A DNA stretch of 64,000 bases. Source: Bifidobacterium psychraerophilum (GTDB lineage Bacteria; Actinomycetota; Actinomycetes; Actinomycetales; Bifidobacteriaceae). Position 1 is the first letter of the stretch; each line of letters starts with the position of its first letter. The notes beneath the pieces are model-generated. The model saw only the letters and a list, made by a program, of their open reading frames with translations. It was not told the origin of the DNA and ran no database searches. The stretch is taken from assembly GCF_000741705.1 (NCBI RefSeq), contig NZ_JGZI01000009.1:1-64000 (forward strand). The letters run 5' to 3'. The position numbers and the translations under genes were made by a program. Positions 1 to 8,035 of this stretch are shown here, piece after piece.

Positions 1-225
1 AGCGTAGGTTCGGCCACTGACATTCGACTGCGGCCCGGAGGGCCTGTGCTCTTCGGCTGCCGCCCCACTACGCACCCAGTCGTCAACCTCGCTCGCTTGG
101 AACTTCCAGAGGCGACCAGCCTTGCTCGTCGGCATGGCCTTCTCGGCGATCCACGTATACACGGTGTCCTTCGTGACACCCAGATGGGCGGCGATGTCGT
201 CCGCGGACACCCAGGGTTCGGTCAC
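1..225 (-). CDS. Excisionase-type helix-turn-helix protein (3' partial, runs off the window)
   Basis: A GTG start at 225 is preceded by GAAGGA at about 233-238, and the frame stays open for 75 codons to the window edge, so the C-terminus is missing. The visible protein carries a MerR/excisionase-like winged HTH: WVSADDIAAHLGV, then KDTVYTWI and a GRLWKF wing. Small HTH proteins of this type act as recombination directionality factors of mobile elements or sit next to N6-DNA methylase genes. Which applies here cannot be told without the sequence to the left. It probably binds DNA; the function beyond that is not known. Confidence 0.75.
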   Translation of the reverse strand, partial: MTEPWVSADDIAAHLGVTKDTVYTWIAEKAMPTSKAGRLWKFQASEVDDWVRSGAAAEEHRPSGPQSNVSGRTYA

Positions 226-356
226 GTCAATCCTTCTTCACGCAGCATGACCCAAGCATGGGCCAACACTCCGACTCTACCGGCATGAGCACCGGTTACG
301 CCCGGTGTCTATGGGCATGTACGAACCGAGCCGGTTTGGCCAGATGTGTGGTGGTG

Positions 357-725
357 TCAGCGTGTGCGAGTGTTGGTTTCGACCCAGTTGCGGAGGTGTT
401 TGAGTGGGGTTGCCGCGCTGGTGCCGAGTTCGGTGAGTGCGTATTCGACGCGTACGGGGACTTCGGCGTAGACGGTGCGGGTGATGAGGTTCTCGTCTTC
501 CAGGCGTTTGAGCGTGTGGGAGAGGACCTTGGAGCTGATGCCCTCGAGCTGGCGGCGCAGCTGGCCGAAGCGGCGCGGGCCTTGTTCGAGGGCTCCGATG
601 GCCAGGGCGCTCCATTTGTTGGCGAGCAGGTCGAGCATGTCGCGGCATGGGCACATGGCCGCGTACACGTCGTTGCGGGCGCATTCCCCGGCCGGTGCGG
701 TGTCGGATGCAGATGATCTAAGCAT
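357..725 (-). CDS. HxlR family transcriptional regulator
   Basis: 122 residues with the HxlR winged-helix signature: a cysteine pair (CPCRDML) near residue 26, then KWSALAIGALEQGPRRFGQLRR, LEGISSKVLSHTLKRLE and the wing VPVRVEYALTELG. The family binds DNA as a dimer and often senses aldehydes, quinones or other electrophiles through cysteines near the N-terminus. The gene is divergent from the oxidoreductase starting at 804 and shares a 78-bp intergenic region with it, so it most likely controls that gene; this is inferred from context. Confidence 0.88.
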   Translation of the reverse strand: MLRSSASDTAPAGECARNDVYAAMCPCRDMLDLLANKWSALAIGALEQGPRRFGQLRRQLEGISSKVLSHTLKRLEDENLITRTVYAEVPVRVEYALTELGTSAATPLKHLRNWVETNTRTR

Positions 726-734
726 AACCAATAG

Positions 735-795
735 TATAGCAGGTTTCCATTGGGAACTATATGCCCTTGATGGTAACTGTCTTCCGTTTGATACG
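735..795 (+). promoter_or_regulatory. Divergent promoter of the oxidoreductase gene with a possible HxlR operator
   Basis: TTGATG (767-772), a 17-bp spacer and GATACG (790-795) form a plausible sigma-70 promoter whose start point would fall at or next to the ATG at 804. This fits a leaderless message and the absence of a Shine-Dalgarno sequence. Upstream, TATAG (735-739) and CTATA (757-761) form an inverted repeat with centres 22 bp apart, about two helical turns, as expected for a dimeric winged-helix regulator. The operator role is inference. Confidence 0.35.
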
Positions 796-803
796 GTGTG
801 CGC

Positions 804-1814
804 ATGACCTATCAAACTACAGCCATCGGCTATGAAAAGAACCTGCCCATCACCGACCCGTCGAGCCTGATCGAACGCACGATCCAGGTCCCCGCCCCCC
901 TGGATCATGACCTGCTGGTCGAGGTCAGGGCGGTGTCCGTGAACCCGGTGGACGTGAAGCTGCGCGCGCACGCGTCGGCGAGGGGATTGCGCGTGCTCGG
1001 CTTCGACGCGGCCGGCGTCGTCCAATCGGTTGGGAGCGCCGTGACCCTGTTCAAGCCCGGGGATGAGGTGTACTACGCCGGGACGATCGACCGGCCGGGC
1101 ACGAACCAGCATCTGCACCTGGTGGACGAGCGCATCGTGGGGCGCAAGCCGCGGTCCCTGTCGTTCGGCGCCGCGGCGGCGCTGCCCCTGACGTCGATCA
1201 CCGCGTGGGAGACGCTCTTCGAACGGTTCGATCTCACCCTCGACAGTCACGGCACGCTGCTGGTCGTCGGTGCCACGGGCGGCGTGGGTTCCATCATGGT
1301 GCAGCTGGCCGAGGCGCTGCTGCCCGAGGTGACCGTGATCGCCACGGCGTCCGATCCCCAACGCGCCGCATGGATCAAGAGTCTGGGGGCGGAGCACACG
1401 GTGGACCATCACGGCGATCTGGCCGCCCAGGTGCTGGCCATCGCGCCACGGGGGGTGGACTGGCTGTTCACCGCACATTCGGCACGCCAGTTGTCCCTGT
1501 ATGCGAGGATCGTCCGGCCGTTCGGCCAGATCACGGCCATTGATGACGGCCCGCGCAACGTGGAGCCGTTGAAGGCCAAGAGCATCGGCTGGCACTGGGA
1601 GTTCATGTTCACCCGGCCCGTCCAGCACACCCCCGACATGATCGGCCAGCACGAGCTGCTCGACCACGTCGCCGGCCTGGTCGACGAAGGACGAGTGCAG
1701 ACGACCGCCACCCAAACGCTCACGCCGATGAACGCGGCCACGCTGCGCCGGGCTCACGAACTCGTCGAATCAGGCCGCACCCTCGGCAAAATCGTCGTCG
1801 AAGACCGATCATAG
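804..1814 (+). CDS. Zinc-independent MDR family NADPH oxidoreductase (quinone reductase/alcohol dehydrogenase-like)
   Basis: 336 residues of the medium-chain dehydrogenase/reductase family. An N-terminal GroES-like domain (VSVNPVDVKLR, LGFDAAGVV, GDEVYYAG) is followed by a Rossmann domain with the dinucleotide motif VGATGGVGSIMVQLA near residue 155. The zinc-binding residues of true alcohol dehydrogenases are absent, pointing to a quinone or enone reductase. GTG at 798 is in frame, but ATG 804 gives the usual N-terminus. The 3' end overlaps the convergent regulator gene by 61 bp. The neighbouring HxlR gene suggests induction by electrophiles. The substrate is unknown. Confidence 0.85.
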   Translation: MTYQTTAIGYEKNLPITDPSSLIERTIQVPAPLDHDLLVEVRAVSVNPVDVKLRAHASARGLRVLGFDAAGVVQSVGSAVTLFKPGDEVYYAGTIDRPGTNQHLHLVDERIVGRKPRSLSFGAAAALPLTSITAWETLFERFDLTLDSHGTLLVVGATGGVGSIMVQLAEALLPEVTVIATASDPQRAAWIKSLGAEHTVDHHGDLAAQVLAIAPRGVDWLFTAHSARQLSLYARIVRPFGQITAIDDGPRNVEPLKAKSIGWHWEFMFTRPVQHTPDMIGQHELLDHVAGLVDEGRVQTTATQTLTPMNAATLRRAHELVESGRTLGKIVVEDRS

Positions 1815-2698
1815 CCACCCCGCGACGGGAGCCCGTCATGCCCGGCCACCCAGCTGATCAACAGATCAAGCTTCTCGGCCGAGGGCGAGGCGGGGTCGGC
1901 GGCGTACGTGGAGATGAACAGACCGTCATCGCCGGCCACGCTGAGGGTCTCGTAGTTGAGTGTCAGGTCACCGACAAGATCGTGGTGGAACCGTTTGCGT
2001 CCGTACCCATGCTCAAACAGTCGGTACTCGGACCAGAAGCGGGAGAAGTCGGGTGACTTCACGGTAAGCTCGCCGACGAGTTCTTCGAGCATGGTGTCGC
2101 GTGAACCGGGATTCCAGGAACGGCGCAGTGCGGCGACCGTTCCGGCGGCCACAGATTCCCAGTCCGGGTATACGCGACGTGCCGACGGGTCAAGGAACAG
2201 CCAGCGGGCGATGTTGCGTTCTTTGACAGGCATCGCATCGAAGTCCGCGGTCAGGGCAGCCCCTATGCGGTTGATGGCGAGCACTTCCATGCGTGGGCCT
2301 TGCAGTATGGCGGGCACCGGGTCCATGAGCCGGACAAGCTCTGCCAGTGCGGGGCGTGCGATTCGCCGAAGTCGGGTTGAATGCGGGGTCGCGGTTGCCG
2401 TGGATCGCCTCGTCGCCCCAGCTGAATCGAGCAGCCGATGCAGATGATCGCGTTCGGTCCCGTCGAGATTGAGCGCCTTGGACACCGCATCGATCACCGC
2501 GTCGGAGACTTTGCCGACCCGGCCCTGCTCCAGCCTCGTGTAATAGTCGACGCTGACCCCTGCCAGCACGGCAACCTCCTCACGCCGCAGACCGGGGCGG
2601 CGACGCGGAACCGTGGAGACGGGCAGACCAGCCTCCCGCGGGTCGATCGCCCGCCGTCTGGAGGTCAGAAATTCACGGAGGCCGCCGAAATCAGGCAT
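1754..2698 (-). CDS. XRE family regulator with MmyB-like ligand-binding domain
   Basis: 314 residues. The N-terminal Xre-type HTH spans about residues 30-85 (RRPGLRREEVAVLAGVSVDYYTRLEQGR). The C-terminal MmyB-like domain, roughly 110-290, is a PAS-like fold that in characterised homologues binds fatty acids or other small ligands. The architecture is common in actinobacteria, often next to a short-chain dehydrogenase that it controls; here the SDR at 2853 is divergent, which fits that pattern. The 3' end overlaps the convergent oxidoreductase gene. The ligand is unknown. Confidence 0.88.
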   Translation of the reverse strand: MPDFGGLREFLTSRRRAIDPREAGLPVSTVPRRRPGLRREEVAVLAGVSVDYYTRLEQGRVGKVSDAVIDAVSKALNLDGTERDHLHRLLDSAGATRRSTATATPHSTRLRRIARPALAELVRLMDPVPAILQGPRMEVLAINRIGAALTADFDAMPVKERNIARWLFLDPSARRVYPDWESVAAGTVAALRRSWNPGSRDTMLEELVGELTVKSPDFSRFWSEYRLFEHGYGRKRFHHDLVGDLTLNYETLSVAGDDGLFISTYAADPASPSAEKLDLLISWVAGHDGLPSRGGYDRSSTTILPRVRPDSTSS

Positions 2699-2852
2699 GT
2701 TTCACATTCTGTCACAACATGCGTATACGCGTCGCCTGCTATCTGGTCTTGGCAATCCTAGGTAACTCAAGACCAACCATCATCTTTCATGAATCGCTTT
2801 GACGGGATTGACTGAACGTGTATTGGCAAGATCGAGAAAGGAATGCCAAACC

Positions 2853-3611
2853 ATGGTCGACAACTTACAGGGAACAGTGGCATTGATCACCGGGGCCTCC
2901 AGCGGCATCGGACAGGCAAGTGCGCGTCGCCTGGCCGCGGCGGGAGCGAGCGTGGCGATCGTCGCGCGTCGCACCGAACGGCTTGAGGAGCTTGCCGATG
3001 AACTTCGGGCTTCCGGCAGCACCGTGCTCACCGTTTCAGCGGATCTGACCGATGCCGACGCCGCGACGGACGCCGTGGAACGCACGGTATCCAAGCTCGG
3101 GCGCCTCGACACGGTGGTGAATGCAGCCGGGCTGATGCTCAACGGCCCCACCGCCGAACTCACTTTGGACGATTGGGATCGCATGATCGACATCAACCTG
3201 CGCGGACTGCTGCACGTCTCGAAGGTCGCGCTGCCGCATCTGCTCGCGGCCGCGCAACAAGAGCCCAGGAAGGTGGCTGACCTCGTCAACATCTCCTCCG
3301 TTGCAGGAAGATTCGCGGCTCCCGGAACAGCGGGATACAACGCAACGAAATTCGGCGTGACCGCGGTCTCTGAGGCATTGCGTCAGGAGTACGCCAAAGA
3401 GCATCTGCGCGTCTCGGTCGTCGAACCGGGACGGGTCGACACCGAACTGTTCGACCATCGCGAGGGGTCTGCCGAGGACTTCGAGGCCATGTTCGGGAAA
3501 ATCGAACCCCTCCGAGCATCGGACATCGCCGAGGCAGTCGCCACCATCGTCACCAGCCCTCGACGCAGCGCAATCAACGAAATCGTCATCAGACCCACAG
3601 AACAATTCTGA
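2853..3611 (+). CDS. Short-chain dehydrogenase/reductase (classical SDR)
   Basis: 252 residues with the classical SDR signatures: nucleotide-binding TGASSGIG near residue 15, NAAG near 88, catalytic Ser in NISSVAG and the YNATK active-site Tyr/Lys pair. ATG 2853 is chosen because GAGAAAGGA lies just upstream (about 2834-2842); the frame is open further upstream to 2799 without an equivalent ribosome binding site. It likely reduces a carbonyl with NADPH (an RR pair follows the second strand). It is divergent from the MmyB-type regulator, which may control it. The substrate cannot be read from the sequence. Confidence 0.9.
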   Translation: MVDNLQGTVALITGASSGIGQASARRLAAAGASVAIVARRTERLEELADELRASGSTVLTVSADLTDADAATDAVERTVSKLGRLDTVVNAAGLMLNGPTAELTLDDWDRMIDINLRGLLHVSKVALPHLLAAAQQEPRKVADLVNISSVAGRFAAPGTAGYNATKFGVTAVSEALRQEYAKEHLRVSVVEPGRVDTELFDHREGSAEDFEAMFGKIEPLRASDIAEAVATIVTSPRRSAINEIVIRPTEQF

Positions 3612-3674
3612 ACATCACCATCGTCACGCAACCCACGTTCATGCCTGATGACTGCAACAGAGGGAGATAATCCT

Positions 3675-4496
3675 ATGAACCTAACAGGCAAGACAGTTCT
3701 TGTAACTGGCGGAGTCACCGGAGTCGGCGAGGCTACAGCCCGCATACTGGCCCGAGACGTTCGCCGGCTGTTCGTCCACGGCGTCCAGCCGCTCCACACA
3801 GTCTCGGATCTACTTGAAGAGCTGCGTGGGCCCGGGCAGGCCACAGTCGAATATTTCCAAGCCGATTTCACCCGCCTGTCAGAAGTATCGGATCTGGCAC
3901 GGCGGGTGAGAGATGCAGGCGGAGCCGACATACTGATCAACAACGCCGTTGCCCCTGCAACCAATAAGCGCATTGTCACGTCGGACGGCATTGAAGAAAC
4001 ATTGCAGGTGAACTATCTTGCCATGGTCAAGCTGGTAACCGAGCTGCATGACGTGATTCGACATCGCATCGTTAATGTAGCATCGGAAACGCACCAATCG
4101 GCCGATCTCAATGTTGATGATCTCCAACTCGAACACGGTTACTCAGCTTTCGATGGCTACCGACGCTCAAAACTGGCCATCGTGACATTCAGTCAATGGG
4201 TTGCCGGGAAATTGGGCGAGACAGGATCCGGCATTGTCACTGTCTGTCCGGGACTAACCGAGACACCACTATTGCATGACATGTTCCCCGGACTCCACGG
4301 GCAATCGCCTGTGGAAGCGGCAAAAAACGTATTGGCTGGATTGGATGACGCACTTCCCAATGGCGCCTACCTTTCGAGTGGCCGCATCAAGGAACCAAAT
4401 CCGATCGCTACTAATCCAGATACGCAAACCCGTTTGGTTGAAGCCACCAACGCGTTACTCGATCAGGATATTCGTGATCTGGTTGCGAAGTGGTAG
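3675..4496 (+). CDS. Short-chain dehydrogenase/reductase
   Basis: 273 residues. The cofactor loop is a variant, TGGVTGVGEA, followed by NNAVA in place of NNAG, a catalytic Ser in VASETHQS and Tyr/Lys in GYRRSKLA. The shape resembles oxidoreductases of the retinol-dehydrogenase/WW-oxidoreductase branch. AGGGAGATAA at 3661-3670 precedes the ATG. It lies 63 bp after the first SDR on the same strand. Base composition is visibly lower in GC than the first SDR and falls further in the next gene, suggesting separate acquisition. Substrate unknown. Confidence 0.83.
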   Translation: MNLTGKTVLVTGGVTGVGEATARILARDVRRLFVHGVQPLHTVSDLLEELRGPGQATVEYFQADFTRLSEVSDLARRVRDAGGADILINNAVAPATNKRIVTSDGIEETLQVNYLAMVKLVTELHDVIRHRIVNVASETHQSADLNVDDLQLEHGYSAFDGYRRSKLAIVTFSQWVAGKLGETGSGIVTVCPGLTETPLLHDMFPGLHGQSPVEAAKNVLAGLDDALPNGAYLSSGRIKEPNPIATNPDTQTRLVEATNALLDQDIRDLVAKW

Positions 4497-4829
4497 TTCT
4501 GATGCCGCAGGAGGGAGGCTTTAGCTATTAGGCCCAAAGCCATACCGTCTGAACGCAATTATTTGATGTCAATATACTTATTGCGGTAAATATCAGCTCT
4601 GATGTGCAATCCATTCCCAATCATGTTTTCAGATTCTGATGGAAAGAGTTCCGGTAATCGGCATTGTTGTCAAACATTTAGGACACCAATTTATGTTGTG
4701 ATTCGAGGGCTTCCATTGAGGTGTTATGGCCTCTTCGAACAGTCAACAAGGCCACATCAAATCATTCAGACTCTCAAAAATCTATGAGCTGTCAATGATA
4801 GTATCCGTGCGGAATCCGGGGGTCTTCCC
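4497..4829. other. Intergenic region of 333 bp, AT-richer than its surroundings
   Basis: This stretch separates the second SDR from the AraC-type regulator. A 61-codon open frame at 4602-4787 has no ribosome binding site and no recognisable domain. No RNA gene or clear terminator was seen. It should contain the promoter of the AraC-type gene, but no convincing -35/-10 pair stood out. Confidence 0.5.
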
Positions 4830-5825
4830 GTGTCTGATGTTTTCCATATGAGATCGCAGCTCAATGCTGTCGAAGACATGGCTGGCAATATTCGAACGAG
4901 CCAGAGCATTGGATGCATGGGTCCAGTGATAGCTCGAACGGAGACAATTCGAAAAAGTCTAGAACCGGTGGCTTACGAATGCGCGAGACTGTTTGTTGTG
5001 CGAAAAGGTTCCGCAGTTCTGTCGAGTGAACTCGGGAAGCAGTCCGTACACGTTGGTGATGTGGTGCTATTAAGCACAAATACTGTATGCGGTATTGAGC
5101 CCGAAGATGGGGTCACGATAACTGAGATCTATATGGATACCAACTACGTGATTGATCAAATATTCTGGCGACACGTAAGATTTTTGAGTGATCGGTTTGA
5201 TGCAAAAAAATTTATCTCAGACATATGCGTCGAGACTCCGCAGATTATCCATTTAGACTTGGATGAAAAACACGCTGAAATGTTGACGTCGTGGTTGGAT
5301 GAACTTGGATTTCTCACCAAGAATGACGAGTATTTTTCGAATTTCAATCGCATACAAGCTCTGTGGTTCTTGGTTGCGGATGTGATAATGCCTTTTAAGA
5401 CAGTTACACCTACACAGACGCATATTTCATATTGCCAGCAGTCAGCGCTGCCACGCCATTGTCAACTCAAGCCATTAAGAGAAGAAGCCCGGGAAGCTGC
5501 CAAGCTCTTGCGCATGCATCCGGCATGTCGATGGACATTGAGTGTCTTGGCGGCCAAGACTCATATGTCCGTCTCTCAGTTGGTTCGAATGTTTGTCCAC
5601 TCTTACGGAAAGACACCATCAAAATATCTCACCATGGTCCGAGTCGAAAAATTGGCGACATTATTACGAGAAACAGATACTCCGATTAAGGCAGCAATGC
5701 GCCAGGTTGGTTGGCATAGTCGTGGTCATGCGTCTCAATTATTCAAAGAAATCTCGGGGTTAACTCCACTCGAATATCGTCGGTTGAGTTTGCAGGTACC
5801 TGGACGCTCCCAATCCGGTCATTGA
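4830..5825 (+). CDS. AraC family transcriptional regulator
   Basis: 331 residues: an N-terminal cupin-like sensor part (about 40-190; RLFVVRKGSAVLS, VHVGDVVLLSTNT) and a C-terminal pair of HTH motifs of AraC type (about 225-320; WTLSVLAAKTHMSVSQLVRMF and IKAAMRQVGWHSRGHASQLFK, then GLTPLEYRR). The start could be GTG 4830, with GGGGG upstream, or ATG 4848. GC content is clearly lower than in the flanking genes, so it is probably foreign. Target genes and effector are unknown; the adjacent SDR genes are candidates. Confidence 0.85.
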   Translation: MSDVFHMRSQLNAVEDMAGNIRTSQSIGCMGPVIARTETIRKSLEPVAYECARLFVVRKGSAVLSSELGKQSVHVGDVVLLSTNTVCGIEPEDGVTITEIYMDTNYVIDQIFWRHVRFLSDRFDAKKFISDICVETPQIIHLDLDEKHAEMLTSWLDELGFLTKNDEYFSNFNRIQALWFLVADVIMPFKTVTPTQTHISYCQQSALPRHCQLKPLREEAREAAKLLRMHPACRWTLSVLAAKTHMSVSQLVRMFVHSYGKTPSKYLTMVRVEKLATLLRETDTPIKAAMRQVGWHSRGHASQLFKEISGLTPLEYRRLSLQVPGRSQSGH

Positions 5826-6038
5826 TGCTCCTGATTTGGGGATTCTCAGATATCACGGTTCCGTTGCTGACGTGTCTCGCGTAAACCAGTAAGGACTCGC
5901 CGGGTTCGTTGTGGATCCTGACGGTCTTGGTTGCATCCCGGGGCTTGCTCTTTGTCGTCTTCGTGACGGACCTGGCGTACCTCATAGCCGCATGACCGCC
6001 CGTGCTTTGGGTGGTCCCCGACGGAGGGAGGCCCTGAT
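5826..6038. other. Junction between the regulator block and the conjugative module
   Basis: 213 bp without a convincing gene. A frame on the minus strand (5743-5985) overlaps the AraC gene and has no recognisable motif. GC content rises sharply across this stretch. It is one candidate place for the left end of the mobile element, but no copy of the tRNA-Lys 3' end is seen here. GGAGGGAGG just before 6039 is the ribosome binding site of the next gene. Confidence 0.4.
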
Positions 6039-7124
6039 ATGGCGACGGAAGAGGAGATGCGGGCCGCGCGCGAGGCGCGGCTCGAGGAACTACATGGGCG
6101 GTTGGCTGGTGCGGTCGAACGGCTTGTCACAGGCGAGGACTGGGTGCGGGCAGTGTCGTTTGCGGCCCGGTTTCGTTCGCGCAGCTTCAGCAACACGCTG
6201 CTGATTTGGACGCAGCACCAGGCGGCGTTCGGGCAGGGTCGTGTCGCCGAACCGTTTCCCACGTACGTGGCGGGCTATCGGCAGTGGCAGGGCCTGGAAC
6301 GTCAGGTGGTCAAGGGCCAGGCCGGCTACATGATCTTCGCCCCTGTCACCGCCCGCTTCGCCACGGTCAACCCGTCGGACCCGACGTCGTGGCGGCGCCT
6401 GGCGCGCGGTGAGAAGTGCAAGACCAATGAGGTTGAGCGTTCGCGCATGGTGGGCGTCAAGCTCGCCTATGTGTGGGATGTGAGCCAGACCGACGGTAAA
6501 CCGATCCCCGAACCGCCCGCGCCTAGGTTGCTGGAAGGCCAGGCGCCGGAGGGTTTGTGGGAGGGGCTGGCCGCGCAGGTGAAGGCGGCGGGGTTCGACC
6601 TGCTCCGAGTCCCTGATGCCTCGGTGATCCGTGAGGCGAACGGGATGACCGACTATGCGGCTAGGACGGTCGCTGTGCGTTCGGATATGTCGGATGCGGC
6701 GCGGGTGAAGACGCTGGCGCACGAATTGGCGCATGTGTTGATGCACGGGCCGGACAATCCGGAGACGCGCGCGCATCGGGGCATCGCCGAGGTGGAGGCC
6801 GAGTCGGTCGCCCTGATGGTGGGGGCGGCCCATGGCATGGACACCAGCGGCTACACGGTGCCGTACGTGTCGGGGTGGGCGTCCTCGGTGAAGGACACCA
6901 GCCCGGTCGAGGCCGTCAAGGCCACCGGTGAACGCGTGCGCAGGACCGCGCTCGGCGTGCTCGACCGGCTCGACACCCTCAAGGTGGGCGACGGCAACCC
7001 GCTCGGCCTCGACCGGGAACCCCCGAGTAACGCGGGGCCTCGGCTCGCATTCAGGGCGGCCTCTGTCGTCGAGAGCCAGCAGGTGAGGCTTGGTGAGCCG
7101 GTTCCTGCGGGACGGGGGCTGTGA
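6039..7124 (+). CDS. ArdC-like anti-restriction zinc peptidase-domain protein
   Basis: 361 residues. The N-terminal part (about 1-130) matches the ssDNA-binding domain of ArdC (RSFSNTLLIWTQHQ, FPTYVAGYRQWQ, KGQAGYMIFAPV). The C-terminal part has a zincin motif HELAH near residue 230 followed by EVEAESVA as the third ligand region. ArdC-type proteins accompany incoming conjugative DNA and protect it from host restriction. It is the first gene of the module and overlaps the primase gene by one base (TGATG), so the two are translationally coupled. Assignment is by domain organisation. Confidence 0.85.
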   Translation: MATEEEMRAAREARLEELHGRLAGAVERLVTGEDWVRAVSFAARFRSRSFSNTLLIWTQHQAAFGQGRVAEPFPTYVAGYRQWQGLERQVVKGQAGYMIFAPVTARFATVNPSDPTSWRRLARGEKCKTNEVERSRMVGVKLAYVWDVSQTDGKPIPEPPAPRLLEGQAPEGLWEGLAAQVKAAGFDLLRVPDASVIREANGMTDYAARTVAVRSDMSDAARVKTLAHELAHVLMHGPDNPETRAHRGIAEVEAESVALMVGAAHGMDTSGYTVPYVSGWASSVKDTSPVEAVKATGERVRRTALGVLDRLDTLKVGDGNPLGLDREPPSNAGPRLAFRAASVVESQQVRLGEPVPAGRGL

Positions 7125-8035
7125 TGCATCCGCTTGTCTCCGTGTTCAGCGATCTCTCGCCACGTCCTGCTCTCGCCGCCGGCCGTCTGGCCGAGGCCGG
7201 TGTTCCGGTGTTTGCCTGCGTGCCGGGTGGCAAGCGTCCGTTGCCGGGCGGTCGTGGCTTCCTGGATGCCAGCACCGAGCTCGCGCGGGTCGAGTCGTGG
7301 TGGCGGCAAGTCCCCAAAGCGAACCTGGCGGTGCCCACCGGTCGAATGTCAGGGGTCGTGGCGGTGGATGTCGATGTGCATGGCACTAGCGGGTTTGACG
7401 CCTTCCGCCGTGCGCGCGACGTCGGATTGCTGCCGCGGCCCCTGGCGGTGGTGCGCACTCCGTCGGGCGGCATGCACCTCTACTATCCGGCCGACCCGGG
7501 CATGGAGCAGCGGTCGTGGCAGGCCGCACGGGCCGGAATCGACTTCCGTGGCGACGGCGGCTACATCGTCGCTCCGCCCTCCCGCGTGCGTATTGACGGC
7601 GTGCTGCGGGCGTATGAGGTCGTCGAGCTGCACGCCGACGCTGTCGAGTCGGTGGATGCGGCGCGGTTGCGGGGTTTCCTCGATCCGCAACCGGTCGCGT
7701 GGCGTAATGTGCTTCGGCCTGTGCTGTCTGATGCAGTGCGCGTGGGGCGGATTGCGTCGTGGGTGGGCACGCTGGTGGAGGGCGAGCGGAACCGGGGCCT
7801 GTTCTGGGCCGCCTGCCGCCTCGCCGAACACGGGCTCGCCCCAGCCGACGCGTTCGATGCGCTGCGCTCCCCGGCACAGGGCGTGGGCCTGTCGGAGCGG
7901 GAGGTCGCGGTGACGGTGCGCTCCGCCTACCGCACCACCCAGCCTGCACCCGCCAGCACAGCCGCGGCGTCTTCGGTTGGCTCTTTTGTGCGTCGGGACC
8001 CGCAGCACGCCTCGCCTGCAAGGAGGCTGCCATGA
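7124..8035 (+). CDS. Bifunctional DNA primase/polymerase (Prim-Pol domain)
   Basis: 303 residues. The AEP primase-polymerase domain occupies about residues 10-190: GGKRPLPGGRGFLDAS, the catalytic VAVDVDVHG, PSGGMHLYYP with the active-site His, and DFRGDGGYIVAPPS. The remaining part may be a small helical domain. No helicase domain is fused. Such enzymes prime the complementary strand of transferred or replicating elements. ATG 7124 overlaps the upstream stop; GTG 7121 is also in frame. The 3' end overlaps the next start by 4 bp. Confidence 0.87.
   Translation: MHPLVSVFSDLSPRPALAAGRLAEAGVPVFACVPGGKRPLPGGRGFLDASTELARVESWWRQVPKANLAVPTGRMSGVVAVDVDVHGTSGFDAFRRARDVGLLPRPLAVVRTPSGGMHLYYPADPGMEQRSWQAARAGIDFRGDGGYIVAPPSRVRIDGVLRAYEVVELHADAVESVDAARLRGFLDPQPVAWRNVLRPVLSDAVRVGRIASWVGTLVEGERNRGLFWAACRLAEHGLAPADAFDALRSPAQGVGLSEREVAVTVRSAYRTTQPAPASTAAASSVGSFVRRDPQHASPARRLP

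Noticed and set aside
321-329. CGAACCGAG, a 9-mer also found in the tRNA-Lys T arm, as a possible left attachment site
   Set aside because: The bases to its left do not resemble the tRNA acceptor end that an attL from insertion in the tRNA should keep; a 9-mer can recur by chance.
357-1757. 466-codon minus-strand frame covering the oxidoreductase gene
   Set aside because: Only the first-mentioned part below 725 has a recognisable HxlR domain; the rest is antisense to the MDR gene, a common artefact in high-GC DNA.
4602-4787. 61-codon frame between the second SDR and the AraC gene
   Set aside because: No ribosome binding site, no domain, and it sits in AT-rich intergenic sequence.
5743-5985. 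80-codon minus-strand frame at the ICE junction
   Set aside because: Overlaps the AraC gene end and shows no motif or ribosome binding site; not supported as a gene.
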